The notes beneath the pieces are model-generated. The model was not told the origin of the DNA, did no database searches, and was given only the letters and a program-made list of their open reading frames with translations. This document shows, in pieces, positions 37,283-46,571 of a stretch of DNA of 64,000 bases. The position numbers and the translations under genes are program-made. Every line of letters begins with the position of its first letter. Within the stretch, counting starts at the first letter, position 1. Source of the DNA: Alphaproteobacteria bacterium (GTDB taxonomy: Bacteria; Pseudomonadota; Alphaproteobacteria; Thalassobaculales; Thalassobaculaceae); the NCBI GenBank assembly GCA_022822665.1, contig JAJEAR010000054.1, positions 1 through 64,000 of the forward strand, given 5' to 3'.

Positions 37283-38269
37283 CTACGCGGTGGCGAACCG
37301 CGTTTCCTGCGTGTGCCGGATGCGGTCCACGGTTTCCTCCGACAGCGGTCCGCGCTCGACGGCTTCCAGCGCCAGTTCAAGGTGTTCGGGCTCGGCGAGA
37401 CCGAGCACGATGCAGGAGATATGCCGGGCTGCGAGCGCGTAGCGAACCGCGACCTGGGCCCGGGTGCCGTGGGTTGAGCCGAGCTCGTCCGCCAGCAGTC
37501 TCGCCTGCCGCCCTTCCAGGTCGAGATCGGTATCGGCGATCACCGGGACTTCCCGGCCGTGGCGCTCGTCGCTGGCCAGCACGCCGGCCGCCATGACCCG
37601 GATGTTCATCGTGCCCATGTCATGTTTCGCGCAGCACTCGAGCAGGCCGCAGAACCGGTGGCCCGACCAGTCGGCGCCGGCGGGCAGAGCGGCGCTCGGA
37701 TTGAGCATGTTGTAGTAGACCTGGGCCGTGTCGAACAGCCCGGTGTCGATGATCTCGAGCAGCGGATCGACATCGCCGAGTGCGGTCAGTCCGATGGCGC
37801 CGGTACGCCCGTCGTCGCGAATCCGGTGCAGCGTCTCGGCGACACCGTCGTTGCGAAGCACCTCGGCAGGACTGATGTGACGTCCGTCCGGTTCCGCGCG
37901 CACCGGGTTGTGCAGCTGGTACAGCTCGACCCGGTCGAGCCCGAGGCGGGACAGGCTGTTGTCGATGGCACGGTCGACCTGGGAACCGATGCTCTCGTTC
38001 GATGCCATGTCGATCGCCACCTTGGTCGAGATCATCGGCCGGCGCGCGGCGTCAAGCTGGCCCAGCAGGGCGCCGAGGTTGCGCTCGGACTCGCCGTTGC
38101 CATAGTTCTCGGCGGTGTCGATCCAGTTGATGCCGGCGTCAAGGCCGAGCTCGAGCGTGCGCAGCATGGTCTCCTGGTCCTTGTGAAGGAACAGCCCGCC
38201 GACCCAGCCGGCGCCGAGCACGAGCTCCGACACCTCGAAACCGGTTCGTCCCATCGTGCGTGTCTTCAC
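37283..38269 (-). CDS. Aldo/keto reductase
   Basis: 328 residues from a GTG at 38269, chosen because GGGGAGG lies just upstream. The catalytic tetrad is visible: Asp and Tyr in WIDTAENYG, Lys in STKVAID and His in YQLHNP. A TIM-barrel NADPH-dependent carbonyl reductase of the large AKR5/AKR11-like group; substrate unknown. It converges with the molybdenum hydroxylase, 8 bp apart, and diverges from the cfa operon. Confidence 0.9.
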   Translation of the reverse strand: MKTRTMGRTGFEVSELVLGAGWVGGLFLHKDQETMLRTLELGLDAGINWIDTAENYGNGESERNLGALLGQLDAARRPMISTKVAIDMASNESIGSQVDRAIDNSLSRLGLDRVELYQLHNPVRAEPDGRHISPAEVLRNDGVAETLHRIRDDGRTGAIGLTALGDVDPLLEIIDTGLFDTAQVYYNMLNPSAALPAGADWSGHRFCGLLECCAKHDMGTMNIRVMAAGVLASDERHGREVPVIADTDLDLEGRQARLLADELGSTHGTRAQVAVRYALAARHISCIVLGLAEPEHLELALEAVERGPLSEETVDRIRHTQETRFATA

Positions 38270-38424
38270 CTGACGCCTCCCCGTGCGCATGTTGTCCGGC
38301 CTGACCCTATAGCAGACACCGGGCCCGGGCCGGAACCGGCCCATTGCAGACCTTGACAAGGCCCCGCGAGATAGGCAAAGGCATGGGGGCGGTGGTACGG
38401 ACCAGGCACGGGGAATCAGGCCCG

Positions 38425-39657
38425 ATGCTGTCGTTAGACTTGATCGGCCGGCACATCAGAGCCGGAACTCTTCACATTACCGACGCGGCCGGTCGCAGGC
38501 ACAGCTTCGTCGGAGATGGAGGGCCGGAGGTTGCAATCCGCCTGACCGATCACGGTTTTCTGCGCCGCCTGGCCCTGCAGCCGGAACTCGCGATCGGCGA
38601 AGCCTACATGGACGGGCACCTGGTGCTCGAACAGGGTACGGTCTACGAGTTTCTCGAGATCCTGTTCGACGCCCGGGAAAAGATGGATTGTGGCGGGTTC
38701 CGCACCCTGCTGACCAGGATCGGCGACCGGATCAAGCTGTTGGCGGCGGCCAATCCGGTCAGACGCTCGCGGCGCAATGTCGAGCACCACTACGACCTGA
38801 AGGACGAGCTGTTCGAGCTGTTCCTCGACCGCGGCCGGCAGTATTCGTGCGCCTACTTCGCCGAGCCGGACGCGGACCTCGAGACCGCCCAGCACCGCAA
38901 GAAGCTGCACATCGCCGCCAAGCTTCTGCCCGAGACCGGTACCAGGCTGCTCGACATCGGTTCGGGCTGGGGCGGGCTGGGGATGTTCCTTGCGCGCTTC
39001 GGGTCCTTCTCGGTCGACGGGGTCACGCTCTCACACGAACAGCACGACTACAGCAACCGCATGGCCCGGGATGCGGGACTCGGCAACCGGGTCCAGTTCC
39101 ACCTGAAGGACTACCGCCAGGTCGAGGAGACCTACGACCGTATCGTTTCGGTCGGCATGCTCGAACATGTCGGTCCCGCCAACTACGCAACCTTCTATTC
39201 CCAGGTTTCCCGAATGCTGCGCGAGAACGGTGTCGCGCTCATTCACTCGATCGGAGCGTTCCGGAAGATCGGGCCGATCAACGGCTGGATGTCGCGCTAT
39301 ATCTTCCCGGGAGGCTACATACCCGCGCTCTCGGAACAGATGGTCCACATCGAGCGCGCCGGGCTGCTTGTGACCGACATCGAGATCCTGCGGCTTCACT
39401 ACGCCGAGACCCTGCGGCTCTGGAACCAGGCCTTCCAGCGAAACCGGGAGAAGGCCCGGGCACTTTACGACGAGCGGTTCTGCCGCATGTGGGAGTTGTA
39501 CCTGAACGGGTGCGAGGTGTGTTTCCGCCGTCGCGTGCTGATGGTGTTCCAGGTCCAGCTCGCCAAGTCGCTGGACGCGGTGCCCATGACCCGCGACTAC
39601 ATCAACGAATTCGAACGGCGTTACCTGAACACTCCCGACGGTCTGGCGGCTTCGTGA
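38425..39657 (+). CDS. cfa: Cyclopropane-fatty-acyl-phospholipid synthase
   Basis: 410 residues from the ATG at 38425; earlier in-frame starts at 38344 and 38383 exist. The N-terminal lipid-binding part is followed by a SAM methyltransferase core: EHHYDLKDELFELFLDRGRQ, LDIGSGWGGLGMFLA, HVGPANYATFYSQV and the FPGGYIPALS loop. It adds a methylene bridge across cis double bonds of membrane lipids. The stop overlaps the next start (GTGA), starting a tight four- or five-gene unit. Confidence 0.93.
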   Translation: MLSLDLIGRHIRAGTLHITDAAGRRHSFVGDGGPEVAIRLTDHGFLRRLALQPELAIGEAYMDGHLVLEQGTVYEFLEILFDAREKMDCGGFRTLLTRIGDRIKLLAAANPVRRSRRNVEHHYDLKDELFELFLDRGRQYSCAYFAEPDADLETAQHRKKLHIAAKLLPETGTRLLDIGSGWGGLGMFLARFGSFSVDGVTLSHEQHDYSNRMARDAGLGNRVQFHLKDYRQVEETYDRIVSVGMLEHVGPANYATFYSQVSRMLRENGVALIHSIGAFRKIGPINGWMSRYIFPGGYIPALSEQMVHIERAGLLVTDIEILRLHYAETLRLWNQAFQRNREKARALYDERFCRMWELYLNGCEVCFRRRVLMVFQVQLAKSLDAVPMTRDYINEFERRYLNTPDGLAAS

Positions 39658-40034
39658 ACGACGTGGCGCATGCCCTTACCGGGCTTGGCTCCCGGGTCGG
39701 GTCCAGGCCGGGGCTGGTTCATGCCGGGCGCCGCGCATCGTTGACGTTCCTGCTCGAGATCGGCGAGCGGCCGTTCCTGGTCGAGCTTGACCGGGGCCGG
39801 GTCGCGGCGGTGGAGGAGGGGCCGTTTGTCATGCGGTCGTGGAGCTTTGCGCTCAGGGCTTCCGTTGCCGCGTGGCAGAAGTTCGCCTGCCGCTATCCCG
39901 AGCCGGGATTCCACGATATCTTTGCCATGAACCGGTTCGGCCACTGCCGGATCGAGGGTAACATCGACGTGTTGCTGGCTCATCTCGGATACATCAAGGC
40001 GGTGCTGTCCTGCCTGCGCGACGATGCGTCATGA
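39654..40034 (+). CDS. SCP2-like small protein
   Basis: 126 residues; the GTG at 39654 overlaps the cfa stop and its own stop overlaps the next ATG. It contains LTFLLEIGERPFLVELDRG and ends with FAMNRFGHCRIEGNIDVLLAHLGYIK, the pattern of SCP2 sterol-carrier-like domains in which the last helix closes a hydrophobic pocket. A lipid or acyl-carrying role in the unit is suggested by fold and context only. Confidence 0.65.
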   Translation: MNDVAHALTGLGSRVGSRPGLVHAGRRASLTFLLEIGERPFLVELDRGRVAAVEEGPFVMRSWSFALRASVAAWQKFACRYPEPGFHDIFAMNRFGHCRIEGNIDVLLAHLGYIKAVLSCLRDDAS

Positions 40035-40891
40035 TCCAGCCCGAACCGATCGTCGGGCGCTACCTGACCGTGTCGGTGGACGGCCGGGACTACCGGCTCT
40101 ATTTCGAGGAGGCGGGCCGGGGATGCCCGCTGGTCTGCCTGCACACCGCCGGTGCACATTCGGGCCAGTTCCGGCACCTCATGTGTGACGAGGCTGTTAC
40201 CGACCGGTTCCGGGTGATCGCCTTCGACATGCCCTGGCACGGCAAGTCCGTCCCGCCCGCCGGCTGGCAGGACGAGGAATACCGGCTGACTGGCCGGTTC
40301 TACGTCGACATCATCATGACCTTCATCGAAGCGCTCGAGCTCGAACGCCCGGTGGTGATGGGGTGCTCGATGGGCGGCCGCGTGGTGATCCGGCTGGCCC
40401 GGGTTTGCGGCGACAGACTCGGCGGGGTGATCGGGCTCGAGGGAACCGACACGCCGGAACCCTGGTACGACAGCAGCTGGACCGAACATCCGCAGTTCGA
40501 TACCGGCGCGTTCTGCAGCGCCCTGGTCTCCGGACTGTGCGCGCCGCACAGCCCGGATGAATTCCGCTGGGAGACCCTGTGGCACTACCACCAGGGAGCC
40601 GGCGGGGTGTTCCGGGGCGACATGCACTTCTTCCGCACCGCCGACTCGGAGTTCGCCGGTGACAGCGGCGCAATCGACACCGCGGCCTGCCCGGTCTGGC
40701 TCATGACCGGTGAGTACGACTACTCGTGCACGCCCGAGGCCACCCTGAGGACCGCCGTCCGGATCCCGGGGGCCGAGACCGTGATCATGGAACGGCTGGG
40801 ACATTTTCCGATGAGCGAGAACCCGGAGCAGTTCCGCGGCTACCTGCTGCCGGTACTGGAGCGGCTGCTGGAAGGACGCGGCACGCAATGA
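40031..40891 (+). CDS. Alpha/beta hydrolase
   Basis: 286 residues. The oxyanion strand is [14 protein letters not shown], the nucleophile elbow GCSMGGR carries the Ser, an acidic residue follows in MTGEYDYSC and the catalytic His in [13 protein letters not shown]. It starts and ends with 4-bp ATGA overlaps to its neighbours, so it is translated with cfa and the SCP2-like protein. It could act on an ester or thioester of the same lipid pathway; the substrate is not known. Confidence 0.9.
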   Translation: MIQPEPIVGRYLTVSVDGRDYRLYFEEAGRGCPLVCLHTAGAHSGQFRHLMCDEAVTDRFRVIAFDMPWHGKSVPPAGWQDEEYRLTGRFYVDIIMTFIEALELERPVVMGCSMGGRVVIRLARVCGDRLGGVIGLEGTDTPEPWYDSSWTEHPQFDTGAFCSALVSGLCAPHSPDEFRWETLWHYHQGAGGVFRGDMHFFRTADSEFAGDSGAIDTAACPVWLMTGEYDYSCTPEATLRTAVRIPGAETVIMERLGHFPMSENPEQFRGYLLPVLERLLEGRGTQ

Positions 40892-41346
40892 GCGAAGACG
40901 GACAGGTCGAGAAACCGTTCTGGCAGACCAGGTCGCTGGCGCAGATGACCCGCGAGCAGTGGGAGTCGCTGTGCGACGGCTGCGGCCGGTGCTGCCTGAT
41001 CAAGCTGGTCGACGACCTGACCGACGAGCTCTATTTCACGCGCATCGCCTGTCGGCTGCTCGATTGTGACTCGTGCCGGTGCCGCGACTACGAAAACCGC
41101 CAGACCATGGTGCCCGACTGCGTGGTGCTCTCGCCCGAGGTGCTCGACCTGCTGCCGTGGATGCCCTCGACATGTGCGTACCGCCTGCTCCACGAGGGCA
41201 AGACGCTCGCGTGGTGGCACCCCCTGGTATCGGGACGGCCGGAGACCGTGCACGAGGCCGGGATCTCGGTCCGCGGCAAGGTGGTGCGGGAGCAGGATGT
41301 CCCGACCGACGAGCTGCCGGACCATATCGATGATTTTGCGCGCTGA
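40888..41346 (+). CDS. YcgN-family (UPF0260) cysteine-cluster protein
   Basis: 152 residues with conserved Cys in [28 protein letters not shown] and STCAYRLL, the DCVVLSPE helix and a C-terminal [15 protein letters not shown]-like end. This matches YcgN/UPF0260, possibly an Fe-S or zinc protein of unknown function widespread in proteobacteria. It overlaps the upstream hydrolase by 4 bp. Confidence 0.9.
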   Translation: MSEDGQVEKPFWQTRSLAQMTREQWESLCDGCGRCCLIKLVDDLTDELYFTRIACRLLDCDSCRCRDYENRQTMVPDCVVLSPEVLDLLPWMPSTCAYRLLHEGKTLAWWHPLVSGRPETVHEAGISVRGKVVREQDVPTDELPDHIDDFAR

Positions 41347-41364
41347 AGGAGCGGGAGCGGTGCA

Positions 41365-41559
41365 ATGAGCCGGAACATGTGGATCCTGGCGGCCGTGATC
41401 GGCGTGCTGGCGATGGCGATGATCTACCAGTCGGAACTCGGCGGCGGTGTGGACCGTCCGTGGGCCGCCTGCAAGGAGAACGTGGTCCGACAGATGCTGT
41501 TCGGCGACTGCACACCCCGCACCCCGGGGATCTCCCTGCCTCCGGCCACGACGGAATGA
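41365..41559 (+). CDS. Small membrane-anchored hypothetical protein
   Basis: 64 residues. GGAGCGG precedes the ATG at 41365. There is one N-terminal hydrophobic segment (WILAAVIGVLAMAMIY) and a short polar tail with two Cys (AACKEN, GDCTP). No family recognised. It lies 18 bp after the YcgN-like gene and may belong to the same transcript. Confidence 0.55.
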   Translation: MSRNMWILAAVIGVLAMAMIYQSELGGGVDRPWAACKENVVRQMLFGDCTPRTPGISLPPATTE

Positions 41560-41568
41560 CGCCCGCCT

Positions 41569-43026
41569 TCAGGCGCCGCCGTGGCGCAGGACCCGGCCCG
41601 GCCGGCTGCCGGTGACGGCTCCGTCCTGCCAGACCGCCCGGCCGTTGACCAGCACCGTTTCGATCCCCGACGCCGGAGTCGCCGGGTGTTCGAAGGTGGC
41701 GCGGTCCAGCACGGTATCCGGGTCGAACACGGTGATGTCGGCAAAGGCGCCCGGCCGGACCGTGCCGCGGTCGACCAGGCCGAAGGTTGCCGCCGGGTAG
41801 CCGGTCATGCGCCGGATCGCCTCCTCGAGAGGAAACAGCCCGACCTCGCGGCAGTAATGTCCGAGCACGCGCGGAAAGGTACCCCACAACCGCGGGTGGG
41901 GGTGCTCGTCGTGCGGCAGTCCGTCCGATCCGATCATCGCCCCCGGATGGCTCAGGATCCGCTGCACGTCCTCCTCGTCCATCGCGAAATAGATGGCGCC
42001 GGCCGGCTGGAGGCGCTCGGCCGCGGCCAGAAGGTCGCATCCGAACTCGCGGGCGACATCGGCGAGGTCGCGTCCCGCAAGGTCTGGCCGTGCTCGCGAC
42101 CAGGTGACCAGCACCCGCTCGGCGACCTCGATCGAATCCGCCTTCAGCACGGTAGAGGAGGCGACATAGGGGTAGACGTCGAAGGAGACACCGGTGCAGT
42201 CGTGGTGCGCCGCGTGGGCGTCGATGCAGGCGAGGGTTTCGCGCGAGCGGCCGAAGTTGTGCCGCCCGTGGACCTTGTGGTGCGAGATGACCACAGGGGA
42301 TGCAGCCGCGGTGCCGATCTCGAAGGTCTCCTCGAGCGAGCGCAGCACGTGGTCGCCCTCATCACGCATGTGGGTCACGTAGCGCGCACCATGCGCCCTC
42401 AGCGCGGCGGCGATCTCGATCACCTCATTGGTGGGGGCATGAAACGCGGGACTGTAGAACAGGCCGGTCGACAGTCCGATCGCTCCCGCTTCCAGTCCTT
42501 CCTCGAGCAGCCCGCGCATCGCCGTGACCTCGCGGCCGGAGGCGGCGCGTTCGAGCGAGTCCATGGTTCCGACCCTGAGCGTCGAGTGGCCGACCAGGAA
42601 GGCGCCGTTGACGGCGGCGGGTCCGGCCTCCAGTTCGCCGAGGTAGTCATCGACCGTGCGGTACCGAAACGCGCCGGGCGCGCCGATCAGGTCGAGCGGC
42701 GGTGGAGGCGCCGAGGCGATGAGCGGCGCCAGGCTGATACCGCAGTTACCCGCGACGACGGTGGTTACGCCCTGGCTGACCTTCATGGCCATGGTCGGGT
42801 TGGACAGCAGGGCCCGGTCATCGTGGGTATGGACATCGATGAAACCAGGCGCGACAACGCGGCCGGTGGCATCCACGACCCGGTCGGCATCGGCATGGTC
42901 GATCCGGCCAACCGCCACGATACGGTCATCGCGGACGGCGACATCTGCTACCTGGCCGGGCGCGCCGGTTCCGTCGATCACGGTGCCGCCGCGGATCAGC
43001 AGGTCTACAGGCTGGTTCGAACTCAT
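41569..43026 (-). CDS. D-aminoacylase / N-acyl-D-amino-acid deacylase
   Basis: 485 residues from the ATG at 43026. An amidohydrolase barrel: FIDVHTHDDRALL (first metal ligands), GVTTVVAGNCGISLAP, GAIGLSTGLFYSPAF, VISHHKVHGRHNFGRS with His ligands, and SDGLPHDEHPHPRLWG. This is the dinuclear-zinc-like D-aminoacylase group acting on N-acyl-D-amino acids such as D-Glu or D-Asp. Exact specificity cannot be read. Confidence 0.9.
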   Translation of the reverse strand: MSSNQPVDLLIRGGTVIDGTGAPGQVADVAVRDDRIVAVGRIDHADADRVVDATGRVVAPGFIDVHTHDDRALLSNPTMAMKVSQGVTTVVAGNCGISLAPLIASAPPPPLDLIGAPGAFRYRTVDDYLGELEAGPAAVNGAFLVGHSTLRVGTMDSLERAASGREVTAMRGLLEEGLEAGAIGLSTGLFYSPAFHAPTNEVIEIAAALRAHGARYVTHMRDEGDHVLRSLEETFEIGTAAASPVVISHHKVHGRHNFGRSRETLACIDAHAAHHDCTGVSFDVYPYVASSTVLKADSIEVAERVLVTWSRARPDLAGRDLADVAREFGCDLLAAAERLQPAGAIYFAMDEEDVQRILSHPGAMIGSDGLPHDEHPHPRLWGTFPRVLGHYCREVGLFPLEEAIRRMTGYPAATFGLVDRGTVRPGAFADITVFDPDTVLDRATFEHPATPASGIETVLVNGRAVWQDGAVTGSRPGRVLRHGGA

Positions 43027-44114
43027 CGCGATGCTCCCACGCGTTGTGCTGGTACTGCCGCTGCGCAATTACACACGTAACTCACTGCTGATGCACGTCC
43101 TGTTGACATTCGCCATTGTGTGAGCCCGGGGACAGGACCGTTCTTCGCAGCCTGCCCGCTCCGCCGCCCGGCTCCGCGAGACGCGCTTCGAGGTGTGCCG
43201 CGACACGGGACCCGGCCTTGCGCCGCGGGTCTTGCCGGGCGGCACGCGAGCTTCGTCCTGGAGAGCACGGTGCCCGGCCGCTGCCGCTGCGCCACGCCCG
43301 GCAGGCGCGACGCCATGACCGTGACCGTGGTCTCCAGCCTGATCACCACCTTCCCCTACACGGCGACCAGGATGGCGGCTCCCGCGTTCAGGGGCATCCG
43401 ACCACCGTCGTTGCCGGAAAGTTGCCCGCACGGCAGGCCCGGTACCGGAAGTTCGCCACCCTGAAATCCAGTGACGGCATCGATCGCCAGGACATTCTGC
43501 CCACCTTCGGCCTTCTCACCGCGGAGCGCCGCCGTGGTCGGGCATGTCATGGATCGGTTCACCCCGATGAGCGACCGGTGCGACCTTGCCAACCGGGCCG
43601 TATCGGTGTCCGTCATCCGTGCGCTCACGGCCCCAACGTCCTGGTCCTCGTGACATGCAACGGTGTTGCTGCGGCGGGACCGGACGTGGATGGGCCGAGC
43701 CCGTTCGAAGCCTGAAGAGGGTGCTCCGCTCAGGCTCCTGTACGCCTGCACAGAACCAGGACCATCGAGTCCGGTCCGGAACCCGACGACGCTTTGTTTT
43801 TTCACAGCCTGCAAACAAGAGCGCCGCCCGCACTGTCGTGCAGCAATTCGGGCACGGGTGCGGAGGTGCGGTCGGGCGCTGCCGCTCGAGCGCTGACCGG
43901 GCCAGGTGCGGCACGCGCAACGGCTTTCCTCCCCCGGGAACTGCCCGGGCACGAGGTTCCACAACGCCACGTCACACCGACCGGATCGGACAGCATCTCA
44001 TGCCGTTTGCGTCTGAGTACGAGCCGTCGGGATCGGGTCGGTCGGCCGCATGTGCGAACATGTGCGCAGTCACTCGCGGATGTTGAAAGCCCCTTGCGCG
44101 CCCGATCCCTACAC
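43027..44114. other. Gene-poor stretch at the edge of the accessory island
   Basis: About 1.1 kb with only short, Arg/Pro-rich frames on both strands. I found no transposase, tRNA or repeat. The first bases include the promoter of the deacylase. Around 43.7-44.1 kb base composition begins to drop. Confidence 0.35.
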
Positions 44115-44136
44115 TTGACAGATAAGGAAAAAATCA

Positions 44137-44151
44137 TTACCTAATAGGTAA
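44137..44151. promoter_or_regulatory. Palindromic operator candidate of the toxin-antitoxin operon
   Basis: TTACCTA-A-TAGGTAA is a perfect inverted repeat with 7-bp arms, 13 bp upstream of the toxin ATG. A TTGACA at 44115-44120 lies at the distance of a -35 element, so the repeat would overlap the -10 region. HigA-type antitoxins commonly bind such sites to autorepress. Binding is inferred. Confidence 0.6.
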
Positions 44152-44163
44152 CACTCATGATCC

Positions 44164-44505
44164 ATGGCCATGGACATCGCCTTCAGGACCCGCACGCTCA
44201 AAAAGACGTTCAACGCCGCGAACGCCCTGCAGAGATCATATGGGGCGAGGATGGCGAGGACCATTATGTCGCGGATGGCGGTGCTCAGGGCGGCACGCAA
44301 CCTTGGACTGGTACCGACCACACCGCCGGACAGGCGGCATCAGCTTGTTGGGGATCGGGATGAACAGTTCGCCGTCGACCTCGTCCACCCCCACCGGCTC
44401 GTCTTCGAGGCCAATCACGAGCGGGTACCCCGCAAGGACGATGGAGGGATCGACACGGAGCGGGTGACGGCGATCACGATCCTCGACGTGGTCGACTATC
44501 ACTGA
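44164..44505 (+). CDS. RelE/HigB-type toxin
   Basis: 113 residues (the second ATG at 44170 is also possible). The pattern IAFRTRTLKKTFNAANALQR, ARMARTIMSRMAVLRAA, then HQLVGDRDEQFAVDLVHPHR and ITILDVVDYH matches the HigB group of RelE/ParE toxins, ribosome-dependent mRNA endonucleases. It precedes its antitoxin by 14 bp, the usual higBA order. All regions expected for the family appear present, so it looks intact. Confidence 0.85.
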   Translation: MAMDIAFRTRTLKKTFNAANALQRSYGARMARTIMSRMAVLRAARNLGLVPTTPPDRRHQLVGDRDEQFAVDLVHPHRLVFEANHERVPRKDDGGIDTERVTAITILDVVDYH

Positions 44506-44519
44506 CGGAGGAAGGAGAG

Positions 44520-45602
44520 ATGACGACAGCAACCAACCAGTACAGCCCGGACCATGCGGTCCCGCCCGGATGGATCCTCCAGGAACGTCTCGAGGTCGTG
44601 GGAATGTCGCACGCCGAATTCGCGCGTCGATGCGGCCGCTCTCCCAAGCTGATCAGCGAAATCATCTCGGGCAAGGCGCCGCTCGAGCCGGCAACTGCGC
44701 TCCAGTTCGAGAAAGTGCTCGGCGTGGATGCCAGCATCTGGCTCGGGATCGAGACCGATTACCGACTTCACCGAGCCCGGGAGGCCGAGGCCGAAACTGC
44801 CGCCGCTTCGGCGGAATGGGTCAAGGCCTTCCCCGTCCAGGACCTGGTGAAGCGAGGCTGCTTTGAGCGCCCGAAGTCCAACACCGATGCCGTATCGAAA
44901 TTGCTGGCGTTCTTTGGAGTGGGTTCAGTCGATGCCTGGACCGCTCGCCACGGCCGCGCCAATGTCGCGTACCGCCACTCCCGCAGCTTCAAGAGTGATG
45001 AGGTTTCATTGGCCACCTGGCTCCGGCTCGGTCAAATCGAAGCCGAACAGCAGGATTGTGCGGAATACAGCGAGAGCCGGTTCAAACAGGCTGTGCGCAA
45101 CGTCCGAAGCCTGACTCGCGAACCGCTCGACGAGGCCTTGCAGCAGACTGCAAGGCTGTGCAACGAGGCAGGTGTTGCGCTGGCATTGGTTCAGCCCTTG
45201 CCGAAGACGGCGCTCAGCGGTGCGGCCTGGTGGCTGTCGCCCAGGAAGGCCGTCATCCAACTGACCGCCCGACACAAGTCAGACGACCATCTGTGGTTTA
45301 GCTTCTTCCATGAGGCGGCACACATTCTGCTTCACAGCAAGAAAGGCGTTTTCGTCGACGAAGCCAACGGAAACGACGCTGAGCAAGAGACAGAGGCCAA
45401 CGAGTGGGCATCCAACATTCTCGTCTCCAGGCCGGCTTGGGAGCAGTTCGTTGCAACCTCACCGCGCAGTGCGCATGCCGTGGCGGCATTTTCCGACGAA
45501 CAGGGCATCGCCGCTGGCATTGTCGTCGGTATGCTCCAGCACAAAGGGCACCTTCCCTGGACGCATTTGAATGGCCTCAAGCGGAAAGTTCGATTGGCTT
45601 GA
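44520..45602 (+). CDS. HigA-type antitoxin fused to an ImmA/IrrE metallopeptidase domain
   Basis: 360 residues; GGAGGAAGGAG precedes the ATG. The N-terminal XRE helix-turn-helix (about 15-80) has GMSHAEFARRCGRSPKLISE and ISGKAPLEPATALQFEKVL. The C-terminal half (about 190-345) is an ImmA/IrrE-type peptidase with HExxH at H264-H268 (FFHEAAHILLHS). It neutralises the upstream toxin and binds the operator; the peptidase may cleave it or a regulator in response to a signal, as in IrrE and ImmA. This last point is by analogy. Confidence 0.9.
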   Translation: MTTATNQYSPDHAVPPGWILQERLEVVGMSHAEFARRCGRSPKLISEIISGKAPLEPATALQFEKVLGVDASIWLGIETDYRLHRAREAEAETAAASAEWVKAFPVQDLVKRGCFERPKSNTDAVSKLLAFFGVGSVDAWTARHGRANVAYRHSRSFKSDEVSLATWLRLGQIEAEQQDCAEYSESRFKQAVRNVRSLTREPLDEALQQTARLCNEAGVALALVQPLPKTALSGAAWWLSPRKAVIQLTARHKSDDHLWFSFFHEAAHILLHSKKGVFVDEANGNDAEQETEANEWASNILVSRPAWEQFVATSPRSAHAVAAFSDEQGIAAGIVVGMLQHKGHLPWTHLNGLKRKVRLA

Positions 45603-46169
45603 AAGTCATAGTTCTCGCGATTGACAATACAGCATTCTCAATCAATCGGCCTTGCCAATACGCCGCGCAATATTTGAGAGCGCAGGCCTCAATAACCGCA
45701 CGACCTTAGACAGGTGAAACCGCACCCTGTGTTGGACAATAGAGAAATTTTGCAGTTCAGCGCGACCGATATAGCCCGCAATTTGATTTGTAGGCATCTG
45801 ACTCAACTTGACGTCGAGGTTACAAGAGGCACCCGCTCGAAATCCCTGACACCGAAGTTACAAGTCGTGAGGTTGACAACGGAGGAACCAGTTCGTGCCC
45901 ATCGCTTGGCCCCATCGTGTGCATCCCCGTTTTGCTCGGATCAGCCGGCAGACCGATTCCGATCACCCGCGCCTTGTCACTCACTTCCACTGCCATACAC
46001 GCCGTCCTACCTTCACCCATGGAAGGGGACACGGCGTTCGGGTCTTTCGGCATTGTCGATCTCGTTTCGTCGGCCAAGGGGCCCGAACCAACCCCTTGCC
46101 ACTATATTTTGATGCTCGACTATTCTCTCGGTTCAACATAGCCACAAGCGAAAATCAGACACTGCTCAT
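45603..46169. other. Low-GC spacer in the island
   Basis: About 570 bp with lower GC than the flanks. One reverse frame (45820-46077) could encode 85 residues containing SDKARVIGIGLPADPSK, which I do not recognise. There is no start context or homology to support it strongly. Confidence 0.35.
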
Positions 46170-46500
46170 GTAATCTTCCCGTGCTTCCTGAAACCGCGCC
46201 GGATGACAAAGACGGCGCTGACTGGGGTGATCCAGCAGGCCTACATCAAGGGTGTGTCGACCCGTTCGGTTGATAACCTGGTGCAGACCATAGGGACGTC
46301 GGGCATTTCCAGGAACTAGGTCTCGCGGCTGTGCGGCGAGATCGATGAGAAGATCCACAGATTCCTAGACCTCCCGTTCGAAGGCGACTAGCCGTGCCTG
46401 TAGCTGAATGCCACCTACCTGAAGGTGCGCGGCGAGGCCAGGCGCATCGTCTCGGTCGCGGTCACCATCAGGGTGGTCGTCAACGACCAGGGCTGTTGCT
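46170..46500 (+). pseudogene. IS256-family transposase remnant
   Basis: Reading one frame: [64 protein letters not shown] and ARRIVSVAVTI. This is the centre of an IS256-type (mutator-like) transposase including its first catalytic Asp region (usually WIDATYLKV, here LNATYLKV). TAG stops at 46317, 46389 and 46401 replace Gln or Trp codons. Both ends are missing and no terminal inverted repeats are visible. Confidence 0.85.
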
Positions 46501-46571
46501 CTCGCAAAGCCCGGCGACAGCCTCGCTCAGCTTGGTCAATGCTGTTCTCGAAAGCAAGAAGTGTGAAGCGA

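Noticed and set aside
43096-43140. TTGACATTCGCC at 43.1 kb as a promoter
   Set aside because: No gene begins downstream on the plus strand within about 1 kb, so the -35-like match is likely chance.
45820-46077. Reverse 85-residue frame in the low-GC spacer
   Set aside because: It has no recognisable domain or start signal. Left as a spacer with a note.
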